From positions 1 through 5,369 of the forward strand of contig JADHWW010000215.1 of NCBI GenBank assembly GCA_016783285.1: a stretch of 5,369 nucleotides of DNA, written 5' to 3'. The position numbers and the translations under genes were made by a program. Below, one piece after another: positions 5,316 through 5,369 of this stretch. The stretch comes from Anaerolineae bacterium (GTDB lineage Bacteria; Chloroflexota; Anaerolineae; B4-G1). Each line of letters starts with the position of its first letter. Position 1 is the first letter of the stretch. The notes under the pieces are model-generated. The model ran no database searches and was not told the origin of the DNA. It saw nothing but the letters and a program-made list of their open reading frames with translations.

Positions 5316-5324
5316 ATTGTACCA
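5316..5324 (-). promoter_or_regulatory. Candidate extended -10 promoter of the ISKra4-type transposase
   Basis: The minus strand reads TGG-TACAAT (5/6 to TATAAT with a TGn extension), 34 bases before the ATG. No good -35 is seen at 16-18 bp, as is common when the -10 is extended. It lies inside the right end of the element. Confidence 0.5.
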
Positions 5325-5345
5325 CGCTTCTGCTTCTCTACCACT

Positions 5346-5363
5346 TTCCGACGATCAGTCGTC
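5346..5363 (-). repeat. Right terminal inverted repeat of the ISKra4-type element
   Basis: Partner of 3865-3882 (16/18). Only six bases follow before the window ends, so the flanking target sequence cannot be read. Confidence 0.8.
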
Positions 5364-5369
5364 ACTCCG

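Larger units (their letters stand above)
3865..5363 (-). mobile_element. Insertion sequence of the ISKra4 type, about 1.5 kb
   Basis: An intact ISKra4-like transposase gene is enclosed by inverted repeats 3865-3882 and 5346-5363 that match at 16 of 18 positions. The left repeat ends one base before the transposase stop, a compact arrangement. The outer limits may be slightly wider: CGGGGTGAC at 3849-3857 is mirrored by CGGAGTGAC read inward from 5369. No target duplication can be tested because the window ends there. Confidence 0.82.

Overview
The window is bacterial, GC-rich accessory DNA. Every recognised gene lies on the minus strand. The host cannot be fixed from this sequence. The GC-rich RlmD-type methyltransferase, the insertion-sequence types and the GC-rich repeats would suit a Chloroflexota-like bacterium, but that is a weak inference.

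Layout from right to left, which is the direction of transcription. (1) 3865-5363 is an apparently intact insertion sequence with one ISKra4-type DDE transposase (3884-5281) and near-perfect 18-bp terminal inverted repeats. (2) 3559-3864 is non-coding and holds a 105-bp inverted-repeat structure, a small palindrome and a possible extra promoter. (3) 2830-3496 is a compact vapBC type II toxin-antitoxin operon (RHH antitoxin, PIN-domain toxin) with a very clear promoter and ribosome binding site. (4) 521-2811 is a second, unrelated insertion sequence of 2291 bp with a 631-residue DDE transposase. It has 20-bp terminal inverted repeats (18/20) and a 6-bp target duplication, ATATCC. (5) 1-516 is the first 172 codons of an RlmD/RumA-type 23S rRNA uracil-5 methyltransferase, which runs off the left edge. 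The frame contains an in-frame, nested GC-rich repeat that covers the last ~84 bases visible.

The most informative point is the junction. The 2.3-kb element inserted inside the start codon of the methyltransferase, and the target duplication rebuilt that codon. Removing the element and one copy of ATATCC puts the methyltransferase ATG 16 nt downstream of the vapC stop on the same strand. The ancestral order was therefore probably vapB-vapC-rlmD, and the element replaced the leader of rlmD without altering its reading frame. With a second complete element upstream of vapBC, the toxin-antitoxin pair now sits between two unrelated insertion sequences.

I found no RNA gene, CRISPR array or defence island. 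The parts least explained by known families are the in-frame repeat inside rlmD, the long Cys-containing stretch between the first two catalytic Asp of the large transposase, and the 105-bp inverted repeat.
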